A stretch of 64,000 nucleotides of DNA from Kamptonema sp. UHCC 0994 (GCF_029167235.1 NZ_JARFTR010000287.1:1-64000); one strand, 5' to 3'; positions 26,285-34,131 are shown, counted from the first letter of the stretch. The notes: generated by a model from the letters alone, not told the origin. Made by a program: numbers and translations.

Positions 26285-26430
26285 GTTATTCGGCGGTTGA
26301 AACCGCTTCTTGTCAAACAAAGGATTTGATTAGCCGTTTTGAATATTGCGATCGCCTCTTATAAACCTGTACCAAATAATCTATATCTTGGTTGATTTTG
26401 GTTTTCATGTCTATTTATTCTCTTCAGATA

Positions 26431-27174
26431 TTAATTAATAATTTCTCCTTTGTTACTGGCCAACTTTTCACGCCATTTTTGGAGTTCTTCAGGTGTTTGT
26501 CTCACCCAATCTGTTACCTCGCCAACGATTTTTAATGGTGCGAGTGAGCGATAGGAGCGTGTCGGATTGCCCGGAAATTTTTTGTCTGTAACATTCGGGT
26601 CATTTTCAAACCCCCCTGTCGGTTCAACGATATAAACTCGTTCGCGCCCGTCGCCTTTTGCTAATGCAGCAGCTAGTCCCGCCCCATTAACAATGGCTGT
26701 GAAATAAATGTGATTCATTTTGAGTTCAAGTTTGTAATTAGAACTACCTCCTGCTATCAGCAAATCGCCCACCTGCAAATCTGCTTTCGTCCCATGATAA
26801 AAGGGGCCTTTGTCAGAAGGTTTATCCTTAAACGAAGTTGCTAATTCATAATTCTTTTTTGCCTTGTCAGGTTCGTTTAAGTCCTCATAGCATTTAGCAA
26901 TGTTTGAATATAGAGAAGGGAAAGCACTCTTAACAGTGTCGTTATTTATTTTTAATGCCAACTGCAAAGCTGTTTCGAGCCATTTTAATTTGTCGGAAAC
27001 ATTTTTTTGATATCGAGCTACATAATGGGCGGAAATAAATTTTTCAAAGTCGTATGTCGCTTCATTCCAGGCTTGAAGAAACAGTTTACTTGCTTCTTCA
27101 GGTTTGCCTTTTTCTTCCATGCCCATACCTTGAAGACAGAGTTTAACAACATTGTTGTTTGGGTTGAATTCCAT
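26431..27174 (-). CDS. TPR domain fused to an Arr-type ADP-ribosyltransferase
   Basis: A 247-residue protein. Residues 1-115 are helical repeats of TPR type (ASKLFLQAWNEATYDFEKFI, ALKINNDTVKSAFPSLYSNI, AKCYEDLNEPDKAKKNYELA). Residues about 122-245 match the rifampin ADP-ribosyltransferase Arr: GPFYHGTKADLQVGDLL (His-Gly NAD-binding start), NHIYFTA, VYIVEPTGGFENDPNVTD, FPGNPTRSYRS and VGEVTDW. Arr enzymes transfer ADP-ribose from NAD to rifamycin; the TPR fusion implies a protein partner. It may confer rifampicin resistance or modify another target. It is next to a DUF5049-like and a Nif11-like gene. Confidence 0.85.
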   Translation of the reverse strand: MEFNPNNNVVKLCLQGMGMEEKGKPEEASKLFLQAWNEATYDFEKFISAHYVARYQKNVSDKLKWLETALQLALKINNDTVKSAFPSLYSNIAKCYEDLNEPDKAKKNYELATSFKDKPSDKGPFYHGTKADLQVGDLLIAGGSSNYKLELKMNHIYFTAIVNGAGLAAALAKGDGRERVYIVEPTGGFENDPNVTDKKFPGNPTRSYRSLAPLKIVGEVTDWVRQTPEELQKWREKLASNKGEIIN

Positions 27175-27189
27175 CTAAAGCTTTCATTT

Positions 27190-27630
27190 TTATTGAGGTA
27201 CAAATCCGCTGAAAATGCCTTGTATGTAATCCTCTCTATGGGAGTCAATCCAATCAGCAGTTTCTGGGTAGCCCAGCGCCACTGCTTGCACTTTAGCTAT
27301 GCCGACATCAAACATATTTGTTGTGTTGCATTCCCTTACTGCTTTTATCCCTTCTAAGATGTGCGCTGGTACGAGTACAGGCTGCACTGTAGGATAATTA
27401 TGGGTTTGACCCAAATACTCCCGCACCCGCGCATCATAATCAGCTTCAGCAACTTCCAAATCTCGGAAATAGTGACCGTAATAATAGCCCCCATCTTGTA
27501 AGTTGTGAAAGTGTGTCACCCATTCTTCGCCCGGTTTCCACTCGTGTAGGGTAATTTCACCGGGAGCTGTAGCGGGTTGTGCGGGGATGGGATGAGATTT
27601 TAATAGCGTTCGTTGACTTTCACCGTTCAT
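27190..27630 (-). CDS. Hypothetical protein with DUF5049-like C-terminus
   Basis: About 146 residues from ATG 27630. The N-terminal part is aromatic and histidine-rich (WVTHFHNLQDGGYYYGHYF). The C-terminal 60 residues (GIKAVRECNTTNMFDV, then GYPETADWIDSHREDYIQ) resemble DUF5049, a short helical domain of phage and plasmid proteins. It ends 15 bp before the TPR-Arr gene, so the two are co-transcribed. Function unknown. Confidence 0.6.
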   Translation of the reverse strand: MNGESQRTLLKSHPIPAQPATAPGEITLHEWKPGEEWVTHFHNLQDGGYYYGHYFRDLEVAEADYDARVREYLGQTHNYPTVQPVLVPAHILEGIKAVRECNTTNMFDVGIAKVQAVALGYPETADWIDSHREDYIQGIFSGFVPQ

Positions 27631-27776
27631 AATTATCAAGTTAATTCAGGGATTTTATCTTAAAAACAAGTACCAACCTACTTAGCTTACACTTACTGGC
27701 TCTGCCAAGCAAGATAAATCTTTTCACTCTGACACTGTAAACCTTGGGCTTACTTCTTGACGAAAAATTAGAAAAA

Positions 27777-28034
27777 TTAATTTCTTTTTTGAATTACCGC
27801 TATTTCTGCGTCAGAAATGGCTGTGTTTAATATCTCTTTAGTGATAGTTTGGAATCCTTCATTTAGTTCCTCGGCTGTGAAAGTATAGCCCTGTTCTGTT
27901 GCTAGTTGAACTAAGCTGGCATTATCTTGCTGTTCTAAAGCTAACATAACTGATTCCCTGAGTGTTTTATTTGGTAACACTTGGGCAAAGAATTCTAAAA
28001 AGTTGAGCATTTGAGATTGGGTGAATTCTGACAT
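27777..28034 (-). CDS. Nif11-like leader/domain protein
   Basis: An 85-residue protein built like the Nif11 domain: LNFLEFFAQVLPNKTLRESV, then D-N-ASLVQLATEQGYTFTAEEL. Nif11 domains serve as leaders of ribosomally made peptides but also occur alone in cyanobacteria. No GG cleavage site or cysteine-rich core follows; the tail is short and charged. The ribosome site AGGA overlaps the stop that ends the extended frame of the gene just upstream (28041), suggesting coupling. Confidence 0.7.
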   Translation of the reverse strand: MSEFTQSQMLNFLEFFAQVLPNKTLRESVMLALEQQDNASLVQLATEQGYTFTAEELNEGFQTITKEILNTAISDAEIAVIQKRN

Positions 28035-28040
28035 AATTTC

Positions 28041-28139
28041 CTAAAAAGCAGGTGGATATTCAAAAGCCGGCTTGTGTGGGGTGAATGAGAAGAATTTGTA
28101 GTCGATGGGCTTGGGGTAGAAAAGTAAGTACCAACTGCC
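28041..28139 (-). other. In-frame extension beyond the TGA of the 28140 gene, conserved at peptide level
   Basis: Reading through the TGA at 28140-28142 in the same frame gives 32 codons ending PAFEYPPAF and TAG. The paralogue at 28428-28628 ends in the same nonapeptide. In the nine shared codons several differ only at silent positions (for example GAA/GAG and TAT/TAC) and none changes the residue. No ATG, GTG or TTG lies in this extension. It is therefore either read through or was recently coding. Confidence 0.55.
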
Positions 28140-28358
28140 TCAGCTTGCATCATAGTTGCTCTGGCAACCAGGGAGGTTTTTCCATTCCTCAACGGTGAAT
28201 CCAAAGCTTGTTTCTTCAGGAAAGCGCTCCACCATTCTTTGCATAGCATCCTGGGCTGTTTGAGATCGAAGGTAATATCCGTTTCTGGCGCTGAGGTCAG
28301 AGCGGCCGTCGCAGGGGTGACTGTAGGGCGCGTTGCGGGTGCATCGATATTCTTTCAT
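28140..28358 (-). CDS. Small cysteine-containing protein ending at an internal TGA
   Basis: A 72-residue protein starting MKEYRCTRNAPYSHPCDGR, then SARNGYYLRSQTAQDAMQRM and FGFTVEEWKN. It resembles a family of small YRCTRN-starting cyanobacterial proteins of unknown function. Its last residues QSNYDAS align with QSNYNAA in the paralogue at 28428, which continues where this one stops. The TGA is therefore a premature stop or a recoding site. Confidence 0.55.
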   Translation of the reverse strand: MKEYRCTRNAPYSHPCDGRSDLSARNGYYLRSQTAQDAMQRMVERFPEETSFGFTVEEWKNLPGCQSNYDAS

Positions 28359-28427
28359 CGGGTTATTTCAGGGGGAGGTTTAATAAATTTTAAAAGTTCA
28401 TCTCTATATTTTCCAATGAACCATCAA

Positions 28428-28628
28428 TCAAAAAGCTGGGGGGTACTCAAAAGCAGGTTGCCAGTTGGTATTAATTAGTCTACCAGTTTTAGCAGCATTG
28501 TAGTTACTCTGTAAGAAATGCCGCCTTTTGAGTTCAGAGTCGCCTGTTTGGAGAATTAACGTTTCTCTGGGCGGGTGGTGGTTGCTGAGAAATCCAGAAG
28601 AAAGCCGATTTTTGGGGGTGTAGTTCAT
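28428..28628 (-). CDS. Small paralogue with PAFEYPPAF terminus
   Basis: A 66-residue basic protein from ATG 28628 (an ATG at 28667 is also in frame). It ends QSNYNAAKTGRLINTNWQ and PAFEYPPAF, shared with the extended frame of the gene downstream. Its N-terminal half differs from that gene. Function unknown; the proline/aromatic terminus could be a binding motif or a peptide core. Confidence 0.5.
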   Translation of the reverse strand: MNYTPKNRLSSGFLSNHHPPRETLILQTGDSELKRRHFLQSNYNAAKTGRLINTNWQPAFEYPPAF

Positions 28629-28722
28629 AAACCTGGAATCCGCTGTATAATGCAAGATTGTCCTCAAATGAAAAAAACTAAGCTAACACAAATGAAGGAA
28701 AATATTATAATTAGTGAATAGT

Positions 28723-29712
28723 ATGAATAGCAAAGGGATTGATTACTACTGTCGCAAGTTTTCTCAAAGAGAAAAAAAATCCAACCCAATTGGCTTAAAC
28801 GTGAGCCGCTCTGCGGGGCTAGCTCCCAATAAACCAGTTTTGTTGCTAGCCGTAATCGGACTAATTCAGCGCGGCGATATCCAGCACAATCAAATTTATT
28901 TGTCACCTGAGTTAATTGCAGCGTTTCTGAAGCTATGGGGCGACTTAGAAATCAACAGGAAAGCCGATATTGGTTTGCCATTCTTTCATTTAAAATACAA
29001 TAAATTTTGGCACTTCAAAGCTAAACCGGGTTATGAGCTTGTAGAATCGAGCCAAAACAAAGTAAAAGTGAGGAGCATTAGCGCGATCCGACAAACAATA
29101 GATTATGCTTACTTAGATTCTGAATTATGGAAGCTCCTGCAACATCCCGAAAGCAGGAATCAGTTGTTGCTCACCCTGATCGATGCTTGGTTCTCTGACA
29201 AAACCGCACAAATTGAGTGTTCCCTGCAATTCAACGCTTTCCGGGATTTGCAAGACCAATTATTTTCGACTGGTGGGCGCGTTTATCAGCCAGACGAGAT
29301 TACCAGTGAAGGCGAACAAGAATCGATTGTCAGAGATGGCGCATTTCGGAGAACCATCATTTCGATCTACGAACACCGTTGTGCGTTCTGTGGCTTGCAA
29401 GTATTCAATAGTTTGGAGAATATCGTAGATGGAGCACATATCAAGCCGTTCAGTAAATTTTATGACGACCGCATCAATAATGGATTGAGTTTGTGCAAAA
29501 ACCATCACTGGGCTTTTGACCGATTCTGGTTTACCCTCAACGATGATTTCACAATTATAGTTGCCGATACTTTGAGAGAGTATTCTCCCCACGCTCGTCC
29601 TATCAAAGATTTTCACGGCGATCGCATTACGCTACCAATGCGAGAAGAATATCGCCCCCGCCCCGATGCTTTGCAGTGGCACCGCCAAAGTTTTTTCGAG
29701 CGACAAGTTTGA
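28723..29712 (+). CDS. HNH endonuclease with sulfur-binding-like domain (type IV restriction type)
   Basis: About 329 residues from ATG 28723 (GTG 28714 is also possible). The N-terminal half (SAGLAPNKPVLLLAVIGLIQ, then PFFHLKYNKFWHF) resembles the sulfur-binding domain of ScoMcrA-type enzymes, which recognise phosphorothioate-modified DNA. The C-terminal half is an HNH nuclease: CAFCG, then IVDGAHIKPFSKFYDDRINN and LCKNHHWAFD supply Cys, His, Asn and His. It would cut incoming modified DNA. It stands alone, with the small-peptide genes on the opposite strand upstream. Confidence 0.8.
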   Translation: MNSKGIDYYCRKFSQREKKSNPIGLNVSRSAGLAPNKPVLLLAVIGLIQRGDIQHNQIYLSPELIAAFLKLWGDLEINRKADIGLPFFHLKYNKFWHFKAKPGYELVESSQNKVKVRSISAIRQTIDYAYLDSELWKLLQHPESRNQLLLTLIDAWFSDKTAQIECSLQFNAFRDLQDQLFSTGGRVYQPDEITSEGEQESIVRDGAFRRTIISIYEHRCAFCGLQVFNSLENIVDGAHIKPFSKFYDDRINNGLSLCKNHHWAFDRFWFTLNDDFTIIVADTLREYSPHARPIKDFHGDRITLPMREEYRPRPDALQWHRQSFFERQV

Positions 29713-29876
29713 ACGGTTCGCAGTGACTGGACGAAGGCATTTTTATCCGAGGCAATGTGAAAGCAGTTGAGGAGTGAAAACGTTACTAAATCTGAAATAC
29801 AACCACTTGACAGTTGTTCGTAAACGAACTATGCTAAGTAGCAGGTGAAATCCAAGGCGATCGCAGGAGGGCGAGT

Positions 29877-30182
29877 ATGCTCAAAGGCAAAGAATACATG
29901 ACTCAACAACAGCAAGCCTTGGCAGCAGAATTCGAGGCTGAAATTGAATCGGAGTACGCACTTTGTATAGCCCAGATTCAAGAAGCCAACCAAGCCATTG
30001 AATGGGCTACGACAGGCTTAACCGAACAGCAGCAAAACTTAGCCAATGCAGAAATTGATGCGCTCCGCCATTATTGGCAGGTTCGGCTAGAAGCTCTAGT
30101 CAATCTTGTATCTTGGAGAGATCCAAAATTGCTTCAACACTTGAACAAAAAAAATCTTGGAGAAAGCAAAACAATTGCTTGA
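29877..30182 (+). CDS. Hypothetical coiled-coil protein
   Basis: A 101-residue acidic helical protein, mostly coiled coil (QALAAEFEAEIESEYALCI, LTEQQQNLANAEIDALRHYW). A strong ribosome site AGGAGG lies 6 bp before ATG 29877, which supports this start. It opens a run of small plus-strand genes reaching 34 kb. Family not recognised. Confidence 0.65.
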   Translation: MLKGKEYMTQQQQALAAEFEAEIESEYALCIAQIQEANQAIEWATTGLTEQQQNLANAEIDALRHYWQVRLEALVNLVSWRDPKLLQHLNKKNLGESKTIA

Positions 30183-30273
30183 GATGGTAATTAACTCAAA
30201 TAACTCAAAGTCTAATTTTAACAAAGTAGATTTTCTTCATAACAATCAAGTTGATGTTTCGGGATGGTGACAA

Positions 30274-30435
30274 ATGCTTAAAATATATTCTCCCGAATTG
30301 GATGAATTTATCTCTTTACACTCAGAGGAAACTCACACAGGGCAAGAGTGGATAGATTTGGCTTTAGCAGCGGGACTCAATCAAGATGAGATTAATCAGT
30401 TGATGGACTATCTTGATGATGCAGCAAATCGTTGA
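30274..30435 (+). CDS. Small acidic protein, 53 residues
   Basis: An open frame from ATG 30274 to TGA 30435 encodes 53 residues including HSEETHTGQEWIDLALAAGL and NQDEINQLMDYLDDAA, an amphipathic helical peptide with good coding character. It lies in the small-gene run and may be a regulator or antitoxin-like peptide; no family recognised. Confidence 0.45.
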   Translation: MLKIYSPELDEFISLHSEETHTGQEWIDLALAAGLNQDEINQLMDYLDDAANR

Positions 30436-30482
30436 AAGTTGGTAAAACCAATCATTAACAAAACGAAAATGGAGAAAAGCCA

Positions 30483-30578
30483 ATGAACACAAAAGTAGAA
30501 GAATGGAATGAAAGACTAGAAATGTTACCAGTAGTTACGGACGATGAGATGTCTAATGAATATCACAAACGCAGCTAA
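30483..30578 (+). CDS. 31-residue peptide overlapping the HD gene start
   Basis: From ATG 30483 (preceded by a GGAGAAAAG ribosome site) to TAA 30578 it reads MNTKVEEWNERLEMLPVV and TDDEMSNEYHKRS. It overlaps the start of the HD gene (30556) by 23 bp in another frame. The good ribosome site suggests a real short gene, perhaps coupling translation of the HD gene. Confidence 0.4.
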   Translation: MNTKVEEWNERLEMLPVVTDDEMSNEYHKRS

Positions 30579-31050
30579 AGAATTTGCAATTGCCCAACAC
30601 GGCACTCAAAAATATGGTGAGCATCCCTACTCGTATCATTTAGCTCAAGTATCTCAAGTGCTGGCTGAATTCGGGTATGCAGGCGACGGATCGATTATGG
30701 TCGCAGGATGGCTCCACGATGTTTTGGAAGATACTCCAACGACTTATGAAATGTTAGTGTCTGAATTTGGGAAAGAGACGGCCGATATTGTGTTTGCTGT
30801 AACTAGCGAACCCGGTACAAACCGAGTCGATCGCTTTCGCAAGACTGCACTAAAAATCCAGTCCAACAAAAAAGCTTTGATTGTTAAATTGGCTGATAGA
30901 ATCGCCAACACTGAAGCCAGCCTCCAAAGCAATCCCAAGCTCTACAAAATGTACATTAAAGAGTTTCCCCCATTCAAGGAACTCCTGTACAATCCCCAGG
31001 ATGCTGAACTCAGACAGATGTGGAATCGATTGGAAAGCTTAAACCCCTAG
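30556..31050 (+). CDS. HD-domain hydrolase (MESH1/SpoT-hydrolase-like), copy 1
   Basis: A 164-residue protein from ATG 30556. The HD signature is complete: FAIAQHGTQKYG and PYSYHLAQV (first His), MVAGWLHDVLEDT (HD pair), and ALIVKLADRIAN (final Asp). Size and motifs match stand-alone (p)ppGpp hydrolases of the MESH1 type. It may degrade an alarmone or a related nucleotide. A second, divergent copy is at 59836. It lies among small unknown genes. Confidence 0.85.
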   Translation: MNITNAAKEFAIAQHGTQKYGEHPYSYHLAQVSQVLAEFGYAGDGSIMVAGWLHDVLEDTPTTYEMLVSEFGKETADIVFAVTSEPGTNRVDRFRKTALKIQSNKKALIVKLADRIANTEASLQSNPKLYKMYIKEFPPFKELLYNPQDAELRQMWNRLESLNP

Positions 31051-31061
31051 TAGGAGGTTTT

Positions 31062-31259
31062 ATGGAAATAGGATGGAAGGGTAAAGATGGTAGAGTTATC
31101 AACATCACAAAAAAGTGTTTTTACGTCCAGTTGTCGCCATCTTACTTAAAGAAAATGGATGTTTCTGTCTTCAACGGAAATATGAGCATAAATGATGAGG
31201 GGTGGGTACTAAGGCTGTCTCTATCTGATACTAGAGAAATTAAAAAATACCAGCCATAA
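31062..31259 (+). CDS. Small hypothetical protein
   Basis: A 65-residue protein from ATG 31062, which has TAGGAGG 6 bp upstream and lies 11 bp past the HD gene. It is strand-rich (EIGWKGKDGRVINITKKCFY, GWVLRLSLSD). Probably co-transcribed with the HD gene. Family unknown. Confidence 0.5.
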   Translation: MEIGWKGKDGRVINITKKCFYVQLSPSYLKKMDVSVFNGNMSINDEGWVLRLSLSDTREIKKYQP

Positions 31260-31381
31260 GCCATCAATGAGGTTGTTTGTTGTTAACCGTTCAATGTTTA
31301 AAGGGGACAAGAAAGAGCAAAACACTGTAACCACTCACTATCAACGCTCAATTTTACTCAACTTTCAAGAAGGATAGAAAA

Positions 31382-31657
31382 ATGGAACATTCTGTAACAA
31401 CTGCTATTATTTCCGAACTTGAGAAGTCCTTGTTAGCGAAAGGGTTAAAAATAGTCAAGTTAGATGAACCAGTTTCTCAAGGATACTCAGAGGAGTGGGA
31501 AATTCAAGATAGCGAGGGATGGATTTATGCGGGGTTTGGAATCAAGAATGGAAGCTATAAATACAATCTTGTTACCAATGACTCCTTACCATTTGAAGCT
31601 CAATCAACTATTGATTGGGTGAAAAATGAAATTATCCGTGCTCACCAATTGGCTTGA
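31382..31657 (+). CDS. Small hypothetical protein
   Basis: A 91-residue protein with AAGAAGGATAG upstream of ATG 31382. N-terminal helix (AIISELEKSLLAKGLKIVKL) then strands (SEEWEIQDSEGWIYAGFGIK). No family recognised. Part of the small-gene run. Confidence 0.55.
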   Translation: MEHSVTTAIISELEKSLLAKGLKIVKLDEPVSQGYSEEWEIQDSEGWIYAGFGIKNGSYKYNLVTNDSLPFEAQSTIDWVKNEIIRAHQLA

Positions 31658-31702
31658 TATCATAAGGATGACCCCAGCTAAATCAATAGTTAGGAGCAGA
31701 TC

Positions 31703-31951
31703 GTGTTACAGGAATCAACCCTAAATCAAGTTTTTGAAATCCTAAAGCCCTTAAGCGAGTCATTAGGTCAACATTCTTATTCCGTGAGGTTTTACTCTCC
31801 TTCGAGTGGAGTTATTGAATTCATGCTTGATTGGAAATGCTTTACGGGGGAGCTTGAATTTAACAGTCAATCAGAGCTATTGGAGAAAGCAAGAGAATTG
31901 CTTAAGATGGCAATTAACTCAAAGTCTAACTTTAAAGAAGGCGAAAAATAA
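31703..31951 (+). CDS. Small hypothetical protein
   Basis: An 82-residue protein starting at GTG 31703. It has an alpha/beta look (QVFEILKPLSESLGQHSY, FYSPSSGVIEFMLDWKCF) and ends in a charged helix. No family recognised; similar in size and style to its neighbours. Confidence 0.5.
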   Translation: MLQESTLNQVFEILKPLSESLGQHSYSVRFYSPSSGVIEFMLDWKCFTGELEFNSQSELLEKARELLKMAINSKSNFKEGEK

Positions 31952-31978
31952 TGCAGACTGAAAAGGATAACAAATAAC

Positions 31979-32455
31979 ATGAGCTACGTAAAAACTTACC
32001 CCATGCAATTTGCGGGCCAGCGCTGGTGGTTGACCAAGCCTGAGATTAAGCACGTTCAACAACTCAAAGAAAAATTTCCTAATAATTGGGAGGCGAAAGT
32101 TATTGAACAGACGGAAAGACGAACACTAGGTCTTTCTTTCAAAAAAGATGAACCAGAGGAGTCTATTAGCCTTGAGGAATTGTTGGGCGATGATTATGAA
32201 AACAGACCTGGATATGTGTACGCTAATTACCGTATGCACTTTGCGGGTCGAGGATGGTGGTTTATGAAGGAAGAAAAAGAACATATAGAGCTACTTCAGA
32301 AATACTTTCCTCAAACTTGGGAAAAGGCAGCTTTAGAGCGGATAGACAATCGCACCATCGGGCATTTAGAGCAAGACTATGCTTTACAAAAGAAGATGAG
32401 CCAAGGAGCGATCGCCGAAGTTAAACCCATCATTCCCTTAACCTCTGAGCAGTAA
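31979..32455 (+). CDS. Hypothetical protein with two internal repeats
   Basis: A 158-residue protein. Residues 5-50 (YPMQFAGQRWWLTKPEIKHV and on to RRTLGL) and 82-128 (YRMHFAGRGWWFMKEEKEHI and on to NRTIGH) are copies of one unit of about 46 residues with conserved FAGxxWW, a W in the middle and R-T-x-G at the end. A charged linker joins them. This is a tandem two-domain protein of unknown family; the WW motif may be a ligand-binding site. Confidence 0.65.
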   Translation: MSYVKTYPMQFAGQRWWLTKPEIKHVQQLKEKFPNNWEAKVIEQTERRTLGLSFKKDEPEESISLEELLGDDYENRPGYVYANYRMHFAGRGWWFMKEEKEHIELLQKYFPQTWEKAALERIDNRTIGHLEQDYALQKKMSQGAIAEVKPIIPLTSEQ

Positions 32456-32527
32456 CCATTAATCTCGCTTTCAAGGATAGCTCATTAAAAGGGCTATCCT
32501 TATTCTGAATTAGATTGTTTTTAATTT

Positions 32528-32968
32528 ATGACCCAATTTGCTATAAAATTTCAGAAAGATACTCAAGTTCGTTATGCTATTAAGAAAACCCAAGGCAATC
32601 CAGAATATAATGGAATTGATGTCGGCACTTTGGAAGATGCCAAAATTTGGAAAACTGAACGAGGGGCTAAAAAGTATTTAGAAACCCACGTACTTATAGG
32701 CAGACAAGGTGAAAGGCTCCGTGCAGGATGGACTTCCATCGAGGTAGTGGAAATTTCCCCACAGCAGCAGTGGCAAGCAAATAATCCTGAAGTAATCCGA
32801 AAAGCAAAAGCCAAGTACGATAGTAAACGTCCCATTCTTTCCTTCCGTCCTAAACCTGAGATTTTGAAGTGGTTAGAGAAGGAGCGATCGCCCAATGAAA
32901 CTGATGCTAACCTCCTCAATCGCAAGTTAGAAAAGCTGATGAAGTTGGAGCAAGGACTTAACAGTTAA
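32528..32968 (+). CDS. Hypothetical protein
   Basis: A 146-residue basic protein. The first half looks like a small strand-rich domain (IDVGTLEDAKIWKTERGAKK), the second a helical tail (RPKPEILKWLEKERSPNETD and LLNRKLEKLMKLEQ) resembling a ribbon-helix-helix or dimerisation segment. No family assigned. Plus-strand member of the small-gene run. Confidence 0.6.
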   Translation: MTQFAIKFQKDTQVRYAIKKTQGNPEYNGIDVGTLEDAKIWKTERGAKKYLETHVLIGRQGERLRAGWTSIEVVEISPQQQWQANNPEVIRKAKAKYDSKRPILSFRPKPEILKWLEKERSPNETDANLLNRKLEKLMKLEQGLNS

Positions 32969-33069
32969 CAGTAATTTTTATAACTGATTTAGCGATTCAG
33001 GAGGTTAGCATCACTATTATACTATAATTGGATATCTCAAAGATTTCTATTTCCGAGGTTAAATTATTT

Positions 33070-33273
33070 ATGAGAATTGAAACACTTAAGTCAACATTAT
33101 TGTCCGAAATTAAAGAATTAGAGGAAAGTTTGCACATAATTGAAAATAGGGTAAAAGAAGGTGCTACATTAGGCTCCCATACAAATGTAGATACAGCGAG
33201 AATCAATAATTTAATTGGCAAATATCAATTATTGACGGAGATAATGGCGGCAAATGAAACAAAAGAACAATGA
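33070..33273 (+). CDS. Small coiled-coil protein
   Basis: A 67-residue protein from ATG 33070: a long helix (TLLSEIKELEESLHIIENRV) and a second helix (ARINNLIGKYQLLTEIMAA). Its stop overlaps the start of the next gene at 33270 by 4 bp (ATGA), so the two are coupled. Function unknown. Confidence 0.55.
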   Translation: MRIETLKSTLLSEIKELEESLHIIENRVKEGATLGSHTNVDTARINNLIGKYQLLTEIMAANETKEQ

Positions 33274-33767
33274 ATAATCAATCTAAACCTCAAGTAGTCG
33301 AGCAACTGCGGGAATATCTACAAGCGATTGTGGCAGTGATGAAACAATCAAAAAAGGAGACTAGCAAATATTCGGGATTTCAAGAATTAATTTTAGACTA
33401 CGGCCGCTTCATGGAACCTAAACCTTTACCGAAAAATATTAAGCGCGGTCAACCCCGTTCTTGTTATTACAATTGCCAGCAGCTTGCTTTGAAACATAGT
33501 AATCTCACTTATGTGGAAGGATTTGCGATCGCGGCTGATGTATCTTTTCCCCTCGCTCATGCTTGGCTCCTTTCCCCTGATGGCTATGCTCTCGATCCAA
33601 CCTGGGAAACTTCAGGAAATTGCTACTTGGGAATCCCGTTTTCAACTCAATGGGTTAAATCCGTAGTAAAATTACGAACACAGCAAGGTCATGCTGATAT
33701 TCTTAGCATTTTTGAAGGAAATTACCTCGAAGATTTTTCACTTCTAAAAGACGGATTTACCACCTAA
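33270..33767 (+). CDS. Papain/transglutaminase-like fold protein (putative)
   Basis: A 165-residue protein. RSCYYNCQQLALKHSNLTYV places Cys at a helix start, FPLAHAWLLSPDG gives a His, and YALDPTW an Asp, the Cys-His-Asp order of papain/transglutaminase-like enzymes. Similar small proteins occur in phages and plasmids. The helical N-terminus may be regulatory. It overlaps the coiled-coil gene upstream and precedes another small gene by 18 bp. Activity is inferred from the residue pattern only. Confidence 0.55.
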   Translation: MNNQSKPQVVEQLREYLQAIVAVMKQSKKETSKYSGFQELILDYGRFMEPKPLPKNIKRGQPRSCYYNCQQLALKHSNLTYVEGFAIAADVSFPLAHAWLLSPDGYALDPTWETSGNCYLGIPFSTQWVKSVVKLRTQQGHADILSIFEGNYLEDFSLLKDGFTT

Positions 33768-33785
33768 CGCCATTATAGGAAAATT

Positions 33786-34079
33786 ATGACAAACCAACCC
33801 ATTGAAAAATTAAACCTATCCGATACTCAATATGCAGATATTCTGCTCAATAGCATCAATCCAGGGTTTGAATTGGGATTGATTGCTAAAGGTGTTGAAC
33901 CAGAAGAAGCTAAAACTAAAACTCGTTTAATTACTTTGCTGACTCGTAAACCAGAAACACCCGCAGCTTGGCAAGAATTGAAAAAATCTTGGACTGAAAC
34001 ATTGGGTAAAGAACCTACGGATAAGGATTTTGCACTCATCTCTCAAATTTTCTGGGATAATGAGACAACTCAGCATTAA
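33786..34079 (+). CDS. Small hypothetical protein
   Basis: A 97-residue acidic helical protein (LSDTQYADILLNSINPGFEL, LKKSWTETLGKEPTDKDFAL). It is last in the small-gene run and is followed by a terminator at 34112. No family recognised. Confidence 0.55.
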   Translation: MTNQPIEKLNLSDTQYADILLNSINPGFELGLIAKGVEPEEAKTKTRLITLLTRKPETPAAWQELKKSWTETLGKEPTDKDFALISQIFWDNETTQH

Positions 34080-34082
34080 ATA

Positions 34083-34131
34083 GCACAGAACGATCGCCAC
34101 CGTACCAAAAACGCGACGGATCGCGCTTTTG
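34083..34131 (+). terminator. Terminator hairpin within a dispersed repeat
   Basis: CGCGA (34112-34116) and TCGCG (34121-34125) form a stem followed by CTTTTGT. The preceding CACAGAACGATCGCCACC matches the block at 19279-19330, so the terminator is part of a repeated unit. It follows the stop at 34079 closely. Confidence 0.65.

Noticed and set aside
28664-28906. Minus frame overlapping the HNH gene start
   Set aside because: It lies over the well-supported sulfur-binding domain and lacks a ribosome site.
30556-31050. HD protein as a Cas3-type HD nuclease
   Set aside because: The layout and size match stand-alone SpoT-like hydrolases, and no helicase or cas genes adjoin it.
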